Part shown: in pieces, positions 9,208-17,888 of the stretch
Layout: each line of letters begins with the position of its first letter
Numbering within the stretch: position 1 is the stretch's first letter
DNA from: DASXMT01 sp963812965
GTDB lineage: Bacteria; Actinomycetota; Acidimicrobiia; Acidimicrobiales; RAAP-2
Reading direction: 5' to 3'
DNA length: 64,000 bases
NCBI GenBank assembly: GCA_963812965.1
Contig: CAWEXG010000011.1
Location: 131,294-195,293, forward strand
Notes under the pieces: model-generated
Database searches by the model: none
Seen by the model: the letters and a program-made list of their open reading frames with translations, nothing else
Told to the model about the DNA's origin: nothing
Made by a program: the position numbers and the translations under genes

Positions 9208-10350
9208 TCAGTCGACAGGACCGGGGGCATCGGCAACTGCCCGGAGCACCTCGATCAACCGGCTCCCTGCAGAATCCACCCCCAGCCGGCGAAGCTGTTC
9301 GGCAGCACCGGCGGTGGCCTGTTTCGCAGCGTGATCGTCGCTGAGCAACCGCCCGACCGCCTCGGCCACCCGAAGGGGCCGTGCATCAGCCACCAACACC
9401 CCCACGTCACCGAGGACCTCGGAGACGGCGCCAGCGTCGAGCGCGACAACAGGAAGGTCGTGGCGCATCGCTTCGACCAGGGGCACACCGAACCCTTCGT
9501 GTTCGGACAGCATCACCAGTACGTCGGCAAGCTCGTAGCACGCCGCCAGCTCCGCGTCGGAGATCCCGTTGACGAAGTGCACTGCGTCCACCAGGCCGAG
9601 CCCGACGGCGTAGTCGTGCAGCGCTGCCGCGTAGTTGGGCTCCGACGGAGCTCCGACCAGGATCAGCATCGCCGACGGGTCGACGGTCATCCGGTAGGCG
9701 AACAGCGCGGCGATGCTCCGTTGATGCGACTTGTTCGGTGCCAAACGCCCCACGGAAAGCCATACCGTCTGTCTGGGGTGTTCGGGCTGTCCGATCTGCT
9801 CGGGCTGCTCGGGCTGTTCCGTCTGCCCGGAGCGCACCCGGAACCGCTGTCCGAACTCGGAATCCCCCGGAGGGAGCGGCCGGCCGGCGGTCAGCACCGG
9901 GATCACTGTGGTCGACAAGCACCCTGCCGCCTGGAGCTCTGCCTCGTCGAACCGGGAGATGGCGATGCCGAGCGCGGCATGGGGCGCCACCAGAGCGAGC
10001 TCTGCCAGACAAGCGACCTGGAGCCTGGCGATGGCGTTGTTCCACGGCGCGAAGAACTCGGGAGGGGTGACGCTGTGGTAGTTCACCACCAGCGGCTCGG
10101 GGCGGTTCACCAACCAGCTCGCCATCGCCGACTCCGTGGCGTACTGGTAGACGAGCACGTCTCCTGGCTCGGCGTCGACCTCATAGTCGATATACGGGCT
10201 GGTCTCGTCTGCCGTGGCCGGATCGGGGACCTCGGAGTAGATCCTCGAGGTAATCCCGGAGCCCCGGAGCAGCTCCCGGAGCGCCAAGGTGTGCTCCCCT
10301 ACCGCATCGTAACGGTGGAGCATGGGGACGAACTGGTGGATCCCGGTCAT
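9208..10350 (-). CDS. GT4 glycosyltransferase, type B copy 2
   Basis: A 380-residue GT4 enzyme with the same N-terminus (IHQFVPMLHRYDAVGEHTLALRE) as the copies at 4977-6065 and 12724-13890. It shows WLSVGRLAPNKSHQ and the SEHEGFGVPLVEAM donor motif. The start is the ATG at 10350, which shares a base with the TAA of the upstream methyltransferase-like gene (TAATG). A Gln/Pro/Glu-rich insert of about 15 residues, encoded by 9-base repeats at 9781-9825, sits just before the C-terminal domain and is absent from its paralogues. It lies 63 bases upstream of clpP. Confidence 0.9.
   Translation of the reverse strand: MTGIHQFVPMLHRYDAVGEHTLALRELLRGSGITSRIYSEVPDPATADETSPYIDYEVDAEPGDVLVYQYATESAMASWLVNRPEPLVVNYHSVTPPEFFAPWNNAIARLQVACLAELALVAPHAALGIAISRFDEAELQAAGCLSTTVIPVLTAGRPLPPGDSEFGQRFRVRSGQTEQPEQPEQIGQPEHPRQTVWLSVGRLAPNKSHQRSIAALFAYRMTVDPSAMLILVGAPSEPNYAAALHDYAVGLGLVDAVHFVNGISDAELAACYELADVLVMLSEHEGFGVPLVEAMRHDLPVVALDAGAVSEVLGDVGVLVADARPLRVAEAVGRLLSDDHAAKQATAGAAEQLRRLGVDSAGSRLIEVLRAVADAPGPVD
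9781..9825 (-). repeat. 9-bp tandem repeat (about five imperfect copies) in glycosyltransferase
   Basis: Units of the type CTCGGGCTG run from 9781 to 9825 and, on the coding strand, encode QPE-like triplets. The period of nine keeps the frame. The array falls in the linker between the two glycosyltransferase domains. Confidence 0.85.
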
Positions 10351-11469
10351 TACCGGCGCCTCCCCACCACAGCGTGCACCGTGTCGCCGCCCTCGGCCCG
10401 GTGCCACCGGACCTCGTCGAGCCCTAACCGCTCCAGGATGGCAGCCCACGTCTCGGGATGCAGCGGCCGACCAGGCAAGAGGTCCTGGGCGACGACCGGG
10501 CAGGTGTCCGTCCAGACGGTGGGGTCCGTCGAGAGCACGGCCACGGTTGCCCCCACTGCCGTCTTCCGGACCGCCAGCTCTGCCACGTGGAGCTGGCCAG
10601 CCAGCCCCAGTCGATCAGTACAACCACTCAGAACGACGCCGGCCAGCTCACCGTCGCCCCATCGAAGCAGCTGGTCCTCCACCTCGCCCAAGCCGATCTC
10701 CGGCCCATCGTCCAGTGCCGCCCACACCCGTTCCGCCCGAGGCTCGATCCCGTGGACGGTGTGGCCTGCGGCGGACAACGCCCGCACGAGGGACCCGTCC
10801 CCTGATTCGCCGTGCACCACCACTCCTGCCACAGCGGGCGGGACGAACCACTCTAAGAGGTGGTCTGCCCGCGACCCGATCCTGAGCTTCGGGCGCCAGC
10901 CGGGCCAAGTCAGGGAACAAATCCGACACGGCAGCTGCTCGCTGCTCGAGCTGCTCGACCCTGGCTGCCAGGAAGCGAAGCCCTTCCCATGCGGCAACGA
11001 ACCGTTGGTCGCCGGCCCGAATCGCCGAGCGGGCCGTTGCAACAGCAGCTCGACGTGCGTCCTCGGCCAGGATGGTGGCCATCACTGATGCCACGTCACC
11101 TACCAGTCGCTGGCCCATCTGAGCGGAACGACCGCGCTCCGACAGATCGTCGGGCAGACCAGGCCACGGTGTGACGGACTCGTTGGGCTCAATGGGCTCG
11201 TCGGGCGACGCTGCATGCTCGGCATCCGGGCGGAAGAGCCGGTCCATGGCGTCGGCGAACCCCCACCGCAGCGATCCCTGAGGAGTCAACCGGGAGAACG
11301 CATCGAGCAGCTCTCGTTCGACCCGTAGCTCTCGTTCGACGGCATCGGCATCGGCATCGGCATCGGCATCGGCATCGGCATCGGCATCGGCATCGGTATC
11401 GGTATGGGATAGCGGTTCGGCCTCGGCTCCGTCGTCCGCTCCGTGTACTGGACCCTCAGCTTCGTCCAC
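10350..11469 (-). CDS. Methyltransferase-like protein of the polysaccharide locus, copy 1 (one frameshift)
   Basis: The C-terminal half resembles the methyltransferase-like fold of the paralogue at 13887-15065 (VVVHGESGDGSLVRAL as a degenerate SAM-binding loop; shared PGRPLHPETW). The N-terminal half, in another frame, is helical and acidic. Its start is probably the GTG at 11469 after a GGGAGAGG ribosome site, overlapping the previous stop. Near its N-terminus is an Asp-Ala repeat of about 22 residues encoded by a hexanucleotide array. One extra base lies at about 10865-10915; the corrected product is about 372 residues. A role in modifying or capping the polysaccharide is inferred only from context. 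Confidence 0.72.
11341..11406 (-). repeat. Hexanucleotide tandem repeat (GGCATC)n encoding Asp-Ala
   Basis: Nine perfect GGCATC units run from 11341 to 11394, followed by GGTATC and GGTATG. On the coding strand (GATGCC) they encode an uninterrupted Asp-Ala run. It is the purest microsatellite in the window and the one most likely to vary in copy number. Each step would add or remove two residues without breaking the frame. Confidence 0.95.
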
Positions 11470-12727
11470 TGGACCTCTCCCTCCTCCCAGACTCTGACCG
11501 CAGAGCGTCGGTGACCCTGGTCGTGGACCCATCGCTGAGCAACGGTCCACGACCCCGTTCGACAACCTGAGTGAGAAAGTCCGAGTACCGGCGAATGATC
11601 GCCGGCCAGCGGTAGTAGCGATCGGTGTACGCCTGCCCCGCCATCCCCAGTGAGGTGCGCAGCGCCGGGTCGGCCACCAACCGGTCCACGGTGACTTCGA
11701 ACGACCGGTACGAGTCGAACCAGAGCCCACCACCCGAGTGCTGGCAGTGCTCCATGGTGGCGGCACAGGTGGCATTGACCAGGACGGGCACGCCCAATGT
11801 CCACGCCTCGAGCAGAACGAGGGAGAAGGACTCGTAGGCCGAGGGCGTCACCATGGTGATCGAGTCGCCCAGGATGTCCCACTTGTCCGCCTCGGACACC
11901 GTCCCGGTCACCACGATGTCCGGGTGATCCGGCGCCTTGGCCGAGACGGGGCCCACGAAGGCCAGAGCCAGATCGTTCGATCGCCGTTCCTTGTAGCGAG
12001 CGAAGTACTCCGCCAGCATGGCGCAGCCCTTGTGGTCGTCGACCCGTCCGAGGTAGCAGAGATACGGGCGGTCGCCCAACCCCAAGATCTCACCGCCCCT
12101 ACGTCCAGCGCCGGCCGGATCGTTGACCCCCAAGCCCAGCACGACCTGTGGCTTGGCCCCGACATGGAACACGTGCTCCACCAGATCGCGTTCGGCTTGC
12201 GTGTGGTACACGAGGCCGCCGACATCCCGATAGCTGTGCCGGAATGCCCGGAGGTACAACGCAGCCTCGTCGTGCGCGGCGGGATGCATGACCGTAGGCA
12301 CTCGGGCGGCGGCGATGCCGTCCACCGTCGTGGCGAACAGGTAGGGATAGAAAGCGATCACGTCGGCATCACTCTGCGACACGGCGTCGATCAGCTCCGG
12401 GCACAGGGGTCCGTTCAACGCCACCCACTGCCGAGCCTGGGTCAACGTGGCGGTCGACGGCGACACGCGCAGCATCCCGTCGAGTGCGAAGTAGTCAGGC
12501 AGGCGGCGGCTGGCCGTCGGGAAACGGTGCACGGTCACCCCGTTCAACGTGGACGTGCCCGCCGCCTCGGTGTTCTCCCATGTCAGGTGGTCGAGGGAGG
12601 CACTGGTCAGCACCTCCACGTCCCAGTCCGAGCGCAGGCATATCCGTTCGGCCAACATGCGTGCCGCCGTCTCTGCTCCCCCGATGACCTCGGTCCCGTA
12701 CCGAGGCGTGACGAACACCAGCTTCAT
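11456..12727 (-). CDS. GT4 glycosyltransferase, type A copy 2 (intact)
   Basis: A 423-residue intact GT4 enzyme. The N-terminal glycine loop (VIGGAETAARMLAER) is at residues 14-28, the C-terminal Rossmann domain begins at YLCYLGRVDDHKG, and ESFSLVLLEAW carries the E-x7-E donor-phosphate motif. It is the intact homologue of the frameshifted gene at 3775-4954. The ATG overlaps the upstream stop by 4 bases (ATGA). The tail beyond about residue 395 is low-complexity and poorly conserved. Confidence 0.92.
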   Translation of the reverse strand: MKLVFVTPRYGTEVIGGAETAARMLAERICLRSDWDVEVLTSASLDHLTWENTEAAGTSTLNGVTVHRFPTASRRLPDYFALDGMLRVSPSTATLTQARQWVALNGPLCPELIDAVSQSDADVIAFYPYLFATTVDGIAAARVPTVMHPAAHDEAALYLRAFRHSYRDVGGLVYHTQAERDLVEHVFHVGAKPQVVLGLGVNDPAGAGRRGGEILGLGDRPYLCYLGRVDDHKGCAMLAEYFARYKERRSNDLALAFVGPVSAKAPDHPDIVVTGTVSEADKWDILGDSITMVTPSAYESFSLVLLEAWTLGVPVLVNATCAATMEHCQHSGGGLWFDSYRSFEVTVDRLVADPALRTSLGMAGQAYTDRYYRWPAIIRRYSDFLTQVVERGRGPLLSDGSTTRVTDALRSESGRRERSSGRS

Positions 12728-13890
12728 CTCCGGCTCTCCTCGCAGATCGGGCTCCGCTCGTCGTTCTGGGTCTGCCTCTCCTTCTGGACCTGCACCTGCT
12801 CCTCACTTTGCCCTTTGTCCGCCAACGACCCCAATACCTCGACGAACCGCCGCCGGGTCAGGGTGGCATCGAATGCACGGAGTCGGCAACGCCCCTCAGC
12901 AACCAACCCATCCGACAGCGACCTGTCGTTCCGTACCTGGTTGACCGCTGCCGCCACGACACTCGGTCGCTTCGAGTCCAGAAGGATGCCGGCCGATCCC
13001 AGCGTCTCCGGTACGGCGCCGGCGGCAAACGCCACGATGGGGAGGTCGAACTCCATCGCCTCGAGGAGCGGAATACAGAACCCTTCATGGTCGGACAGGC
13101 AGACGAAGACGTCGGCAGCGGCGTACCACGCTGCGAGCTCGGCCGATGTCAGGCCTTCCCCATGCACCACGGCGTCGGCGAGCCCAAGCTCCTTGGCCAG
13201 GGCCAGGACGGCGTCGGCGTAGGAGCTGGTGATAGCCGGGCCGACGAGCAGCAGCCGAGCCAGCGGGTCGTACCACCGGCGGTAGAGCCAGAACGCTTCG
13301 ACCAGTTCGTGCTGTGCCTTGTTCGGTGACAGGCGACCCACGAACAGCCAGACCGTTCCCCCGTCCGCCGTGGCGGCCAGCGCTGCTGCAGCGACGGGGT
13401 CCACCGACATGGACCAATCGCTCACGTCGACCAGGATGGGGACCACGGTGGTGGACGGACATCCGAACGCCTGCAGCTCGGCAGCGCTAAAAGCAGAGTC
13501 GGCCACACCCAGAGTCGCTCGGGGGGCAAGTGCAGCAACCTGGTGGCGGGCTTGCTCCACCTTGTCTGCGGTGCTCGCCTCCCACGGCGCATAGAACGAG
13601 GCCGGGGTGATGTTGTGGTAGTCCAGGACGAGGGTCTCCGGCCGGTCGAGCAGGTAGTCAGCCACCGGGGACCCGGTGGACAGCTGATAGAGCAGGACGT
13701 CCCCGGGCCGTGCTCGCCGGGTGTACTCCTCGAAGTACGTGCCCTCGTGGCGCAACTCATCGTGAGCGGCCTCGACGTAGATATCCGATTCCCACCCTTC
13801 TCGCCGAAAGGTGTCCCGAAGGGCGAGCGTGTGCAGACCGGTGGCGTCCCGGGGAAGAAGAGCCGGGACGAACTGATGGACGGCCGTCAC
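12724..13890 (-). CDS. GT4 glycosyltransferase, type B copy 3
   Basis: A 388-residue GT4 glycosyltransferase. The N-terminus (VHQFVPALLPRDATGLHTLALRD) and the SDHEGFCIPLLEAM donor motif mark it as a paralogue of the enzymes at 4977-6065 and 9208-10350. WLFVGRLSPNKAQHELVEAF begins the nucleotide-sugar domain. The last 25 residues are Gln/Glu-rich and probably disordered. It overlaps both neighbours by 4 bases (ATGA), so it is in the middle of a coupled chain of genes. Confidence 0.92.
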   Translation of the reverse strand: MTAVHQFVPALLPRDATGLHTLALRDTFRREGWESDIYVEAAHDELRHEGTYFEEYTRRARPGDVLLYQLSTGSPVADYLLDRPETLVLDYHNITPASFYAPWEASTADKVEQARHQVAALAPRATLGVADSAFSAAELQAFGCPSTTVVPILVDVSDWSMSVDPVAAAALAATADGGTVWLFVGRLSPNKAQHELVEAFWLYRRWYDPLARLLLVGPAITSSYADAVLALAKELGLADAVVHGEGLTSAELAAWYAAADVFVCLSDHEGFCIPLLEAMEFDLPIVAFAAGAVPETLGSAGILLDSKRPSVVAAAVNQVRNDRSLSDGLVAEGRCRLRAFDATLTRRRFVEVLGSLADKGQSEEQVQVQKERQTQNDERSPICEESRR

Positions 13891-15065
13891 CGATCCCGCG
13901 CCGCGACCAGCAGGTACTCGGTGGGGCCGAGCAGAAGCTCGTTGACAACATCGATTGCTGCGTTGATGGAAGCGGCCGTGCCGTCGCCACCCTTCTCACC
14001 GGACAGTCGCTCCAGGCGACGATCGTCGCCACCGGTGTGCACGGTGACGGTCTGCACGCCATGAGCAGCGAACAAGTGGGACCAGGTAGTGGCGTGCAGC
14101 GGGCGGCCAGGTGCCAGATCGGTCACCAGGCTCGACCCGGTTCGCTGCCACGCCTCCGGCGTTGCCGACTGCAACACCAGCTTCCCACCGGCGGCGAGGC
14201 GGCTGGCGGCCAGCTGGACGAGGCGATCGCGGTCGTGGGGGTACAGCCACTGGACCGACCCGCTGAGAATGATGGCCCCGAGAGCCTCTTTGGAGACCAC
14301 CTCGAGATGGTCCAGGATCGACTCGGCCCGAACGTCCAAGCCGCGCTCGATACCGGGCTCCACCGCCAGCTCGCTCGGGTCCACGCCGTAGGCGTCGACT
14401 CCGGCAGCTACCAGGGCAGCTACCAGGGCGCCGTTGCCGCACTCACCGTGCAGCACCCGACCGGTGACCCCCCGCACCGCGTCCACTGCGGTCGTGGTCC
14501 ACCACTGATCGCCGGCGTTCACGATCGGTACGGCCGAGGTCGGCAGTACCGGAGGCTGCAGCGAATCGACGGTCTCCTCAAGATCCTCGAGATGGTCGAC
14601 CATGACGTGGAGCATGCGGGAGACGGACCATGCGAACCGCACGATCTGGTGCACCACGAAGTTCATGTACCAACTGGTCGTCTTGCGAATCGTCCGCTTG
14701 ATGTAGACACCGACTGCCTTGTTCGACAGAACCGGCACGGCCGTGTCCACATACGCAGCGCCGTCGACCAATGCCAAGGTCTCCCGCAGACGGGCCTTGC
14801 CCTGCATGCCTACCGGAGAGAACTCCAGGAAGAGCTCGTCGAGCTCACGCTCCAGGCCGGGCGGGAGATCACCGGATGCCCGGCGCCTGGCCACTTCGGC
14901 ATCGATCTCTGCCATCACGCCAGCGAGGTACTCCGCTCGACCCGTAGCGTCGAGTTGGATGAGGTCCGGCGTACCCGGATCGGTCGATGGCGAGCTACTC
15001 GGGGACGGTCGGTCGACCCGTTCCGTCAGGTCTCCGGTCTCACCGTCGGTAGGGAGCGACACCAC
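13887..15065 (-). CDS. Class I SAM-methyltransferase-like protein of the polysaccharide locus, copy 2
   Basis: A 392-residue protein and probably the first gene of the polysaccharide operon. Residues about 1-190 are mostly helical, including a conserved block (KTTSWYMNFVVHQIVRFAWS) that may be amphipathic or membrane-associated. From about 195 a methyltransferase-like fold follows: LHGECGNGALVAAL as motif I, VDPSE as the acidic end of strand 2 and LAAGGKLVLQS later. The start is a GTG at 15065 behind an AAAGGAA ribosome site. The related copy is at 10350-11469. The methyl acceptor is unknown; O-methylation of a sugar or chain end is inference from location. Confidence 0.8.
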   Translation of the reverse strand: MVSLPTDGETGDLTERVDRPSPSSSPSTDPGTPDLIQLDATGRAEYLAGVMAEIDAEVARRRASGDLPPGLERELDELFLEFSPVGMQGKARLRETLALVDGAAYVDTAVPVLSNKAVGVYIKRTIRKTTSWYMNFVVHQIVRFAWSVSRMLHVMVDHLEDLEETVDSLQPPVLPTSAVPIVNAGDQWWTTTAVDAVRGVTGRVLHGECGNGALVAALVAAGVDAYGVDPSELAVEPGIERGLDVRAESILDHLEVVSKEALGAIILSGSVQWLYPHDRDRLVQLAASRLAAGGKLVLQSATPEAWQRTGSSLVTDLAPGRPLHATTWSHLFAAHGVQTVTVHTGGDDRRLERLSGEKGGDGTAASINAAIDVVNELLLGPTEYLLVAARDR

Positions 15066-15232
15066 GCTTGTCCATTCCTTTCCCTGGTGCCGTCCGGCGC
15101 CAGGACTGCCGTATCCATCGATAGCCCTGCCGGCTCGGCATCCGAACGACTATAGCCAGCGCCTCAAGGCGCGAGAGCTGTGCTCGGGCAAGAAGCTCAA
15201 CAGACAGGGGTGCCCGGCCCTAAGCTGATCGT

Positions 15233-15305
<73 letters not shown>

Positions 15306-15317
<12 letters not shown>

Positions 15318-15333
15318 CTCTCTCGCCCGCACT
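15306..15333 (+). repeat. 14-bp tandem duplication of the tRNA-Leu 3' end
   Basis: The sequence CTCTCGCCCGCACT occurs at 15306-15319, covering the 3' end of the tRNA, and again directly at 15320-15333. It could be a replication slip or a remnant of recombination at the tRNA end. No integrase gene is nearby. Confidence 0.9.
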
Positions 15334-15407
15334 CTGTGCAATTGACATTCACCGCTCACACAGAGCCCGATGTCTTCTGTCCCGACATCTCTGAGACAGA
15401 AGAACCT

Positions 15408-16472
15408 CTATCCATCAGGCGGCGGTCGTTGGTTCCGCAGCCGGTTGTGGAAGCCGCACAACAACCTGCCGTTCTCCTGGGTCGTTGGCCCACCGAGGGC
15501 ATAGGGGATGATGTGGTCCACCTGACAAACACCGGCAGGACGATCACAGATGGGATGGGTGCACCGCTGGTCTCGCAGCTCGATGGCTCGCCGGGTCGAT
15601 CCAGAGAACAGTCTGGCGGTAGCGCTCACTTCCACTCGACCTGCTGGCGTGAACACCGCTCGCTCGATCGTGGCCTCGTCCAGGAAGGGAAGCAGGGATC
15701 CTGGTGCAATCGGTATGCCCTCAGCCAGCTCACAGATGCGACCGTGGAGTGTTTCGTAGCCGACGAGCACCGAGAACAACGGAGCCGGTCGTCGTCCGTT
15801 TGGTGGCGCTGTGGCCGATCTCGTTGCCATCTCGACCAGGGCATCGGCTCGGCGCTGTGAAGAAGTGCGAGCCAGATCGTTGATCGTGGGCTCTCGACCA
15901 AGGGCGGCGTGGGCATCTTTCCAGTCAGCTTCGAACAATGCTTGTTCCAGGCGTTCCAGTTCACCAGAGACGATCGCACCCGATATCGGATCCAGCGTCA
16001 TCTGCCCGAGCCACATGCCCGAGAAGCTGTTTTCCAGATAGACGTCTCTGCGAGTGCGTTGGCGTTCGGCTCGCTCTTCGGTGCCATCGGGGTCGGCCAG
16101 CTGACGCCAGTAGCCAAGGGCTCGGGTAAAAGGCTCGAAGCGCAAGGTACGGGCCTGGTCCACCAACATGGCCTCGTCCCGTTCAAGGGCATCTTCGGTG
16201 ACCTCCGTGCACAGGGCAGCCAGGGTGTCGACGTGGTGGACGGTGAGCTCGCCCGCAGACCAGGCGTGCTCGCTGTGGGGCAGGTGGCGCAGGGCCCGGG
16301 CCCGACGGACCAGGCGCCGAGCGTGCGAGCTTGGCAGATGACACTTTGCAGCCAGCCAGGATGCCGTGGTCTGTGCTCCATCCAGAGCCCAGGTCCCTGA
16401 GGTGTCGAAGCAGGCCGTGGCTCTGGTGACAACGGCATCGAGACGGGCCAGCTGGCGCTGGAAGGCTTCCAT
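15408..16472 (-). CDS. DUF222 / HNH endonuclease domain protein
   Basis: A 354-residue protein of the abundant actinobacterial DUF222-HNH family. The N-terminal two-thirds are helical. The C-terminus carries the HNH nuclease core: CTHPICD, then QVDHIIPYALGGPTTQENGRLLCGFHN, with paired cysteines and the catalytic histidine. Members are often annotated as 13E12-repeat proteins; their role is unresolved and mobility is suspected but unproven. In-frame codons upstream of the ATG at 16472 continue an acidic helical sequence without an ATG, so the real N-terminus could be about 25 residues longer with a rarer start codon. Confidence 0.9.
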   Translation of the reverse strand: MEAFQRQLARLDAVVTRATACFDTSGTWALDGAQTTASWLAAKCHLPSSHARRLVRRARALRHLPHSEHAWSAGELTVHHVDTLAALCTEVTEDALERDEAMLVDQARTLRFEPFTRALGYWRQLADPDGTEERAERQRTRRDVYLENSFSGMWLGQMTLDPISGAIVSGELERLEQALFEADWKDAHAALGREPTINDLARTSSQRRADALVEMATRSATAPPNGRRPAPLFSVLVGYETLHGRICELAEGIPIAPGSLLPFLDEATIERAVFTPAGRVEVSATARLFSGSTRRAIELRDQRCTHPICDRPAGVCQVDHIIPYALGGPTTQENGRLLCGFHNRLRNQRPPPDG

Positions 16473-16670
16473 GGACTCGCCGTCGCCAAAGATGGTGGGG
16501 TCGGCTGTCGTCAGGTCGTCGATGGCCTCTTCCAGGGTTTTCAGAGACGAAGATCCATGCCTCTATGGTGACAGGAGGGTGTGACGGATAAGTAGCGAGT
16601 GGGGGTGGCGTGTGCGGGTCGGTGGCGAAGATGCCACACGGCCAGCAGCTGGGACCGCGATGACCACCGG

Positions 16671-17663
16671 TCATGGAGTCGGCGGACGACGACAGAGCAC
16701 GGCCAGGAGGTAGCAGGACGCTGCGTCGAAGTAGATCCCGTTGTTGGCAGCCACAGTGGATCGGTCGAACACACCGTCCGCCACCTGCGTACCTCCCCAG
16801 TTGAGCCCCCGTTCGGTAAGGACCTCGAACCCGGCTCGGACCAGCTTGTCCCGCAACCTGTCCACCGTGTACTCCACTTCGTGGTCGGGGTCGATGAACG
16901 AAGACTGCTCCAGCCGGCAGACAGCTCCGTTCGGGGTGTCGATAGCCAGATAGCCACCAGGTTTCAGGACCCGGAAGGCCTCGGCCAACACGGTGTCGCC
17001 CTCCTCTTCGGTCACGTGCTCGATCGACTGCCCGCTGTAGACCAAGTCGATCGACGCGTCCTCCGCGAACGACAGGTCCGACATGGACCGGTACTCGTAA
17101 CGCACGGTGCCCAGATGGGAGCGCTGGTCGCCGTACTGCTCCGAGCGGTAGAGCTGGTGGCGATCGTCAGGAGGCAGGTCGACAACGACCAGCTCGTCGA
17201 AGGGGTAGGGGTAGCCGGAGACCACCAGGGCGCCACGGCCGTCCGTGGTATGCCCGCCACCGATATCCACGATCTTCCTGGCCGGAGGTAGCCCGACAAT
17301 GAACTCGCATCGGCTGGAGTGGAGCGAGCCGTGGAACGCCATCTCGCCGTAGGGGACCTGGGTTCGGTACTCGCTGGAGCTGCGGATCCGGTCCGCGATG
17401 TCGGCCCGGCTCCAGACGCCCGATCGCACCGCCCCGGTGTAGTGGTCCCATGCCACCGGGTCGGGATCACGACGGAGCAACACGTTGTAGGCGACCCGGA
17501 CCGCCTCACGGGGTGGCAGCCGCTCAAACGGCAAGGCGCGAATGCGGCTGAGCTCTCGGCCCAGTCGCCTGCCTGCCTTGACCACCAGCGCACGCGGCGG
17601 ATCGGCACGATCAGGACCGTCCTCGGCCAGGCCGGAAGAGGTACTCGGGGTCCGTGCGGTCAT
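16671..17663 (-). CDS. DUF4214-like plus class I SAM methyltransferase
   Basis: A 330-residue protein. Residues about 45-95 (REAVRVAYNVLLRRDPDPVAWDHY... SSEYR) match the DUF4214 style found in surface-glycan enzymes. Residues about 120-290 are a Methyltransf_11-like domain: IVDIGGGHTTD as motif I, DLVYSGQSIEHV as motif IV and LKPGGYLAIDTPN as post-motif. The ATG at 17663 is preferred over longer in-frame starts because the domain begins soon after it. It lies just outside the polysaccharide operon on the same strand and probably serves the same glycan, but the substrate is unknown. Confidence 0.85.
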   Translation of the reverse strand: MTARTPSTSSGLAEDGPDRADPPRALVVKAGRRLGRELSRIRALPFERLPPREAVRVAYNVLLRRDPDPVAWDHYTGAVRSGVWSRADIADRIRSSSEYRTQVPYGEMAFHGSLHSSRCEFIVGLPPARKIVDIGGGHTTDGRGALVVSGYPYPFDELVVVDLPPDDRHQLYRSEQYGDQRSHLGTVRYEYRSMSDLSFAEDASIDLVYSGQSIEHVTEEEGDTVLAEAFRVLKPGGYLAIDTPNGAVCRLEQSSFIDPDHEVEYTVDRLRDKLVRAGFEVLTERGLNWGGTQVADGVFDRSTVAANNGIYFDAASCYLLAVLCRRPPTP

Positions 17664-17888
17664 GGTCTGTGAATCCTGCCTTGCCGGTGGCCGTCTTGCC
17701 GATGGGTGTGCAATTCGGCAATGCTTCCCGGGTTCCGACGTGGCGTCAACAAGCGCCAACAGGCGTCGGCATGCCCGGCAGGCGGCGCACAGATCGCCTC
17801 GGCGTTGCGGCACGTGCCTCAACCAGCCCGGGTGCTGGACAACTGCAGTACGAAATACTTGGGAACGGGAACGGCACAGGAGGCCACG

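Noticed and set aside
9118..11088. A 656-residue plus-strand open frame across the glycosyltransferase and methyltransferase genes
   Set aside because: It is a shadow of minus-strand genes with strong motifs, has low-complexity composition and no recognisable domain.
15408..16472. Homing endonuclease reading of the HNH gene
   Set aside because: There is no intron or intein context; the DUF222 domain places it in a common chromosomal actinobacterial family.
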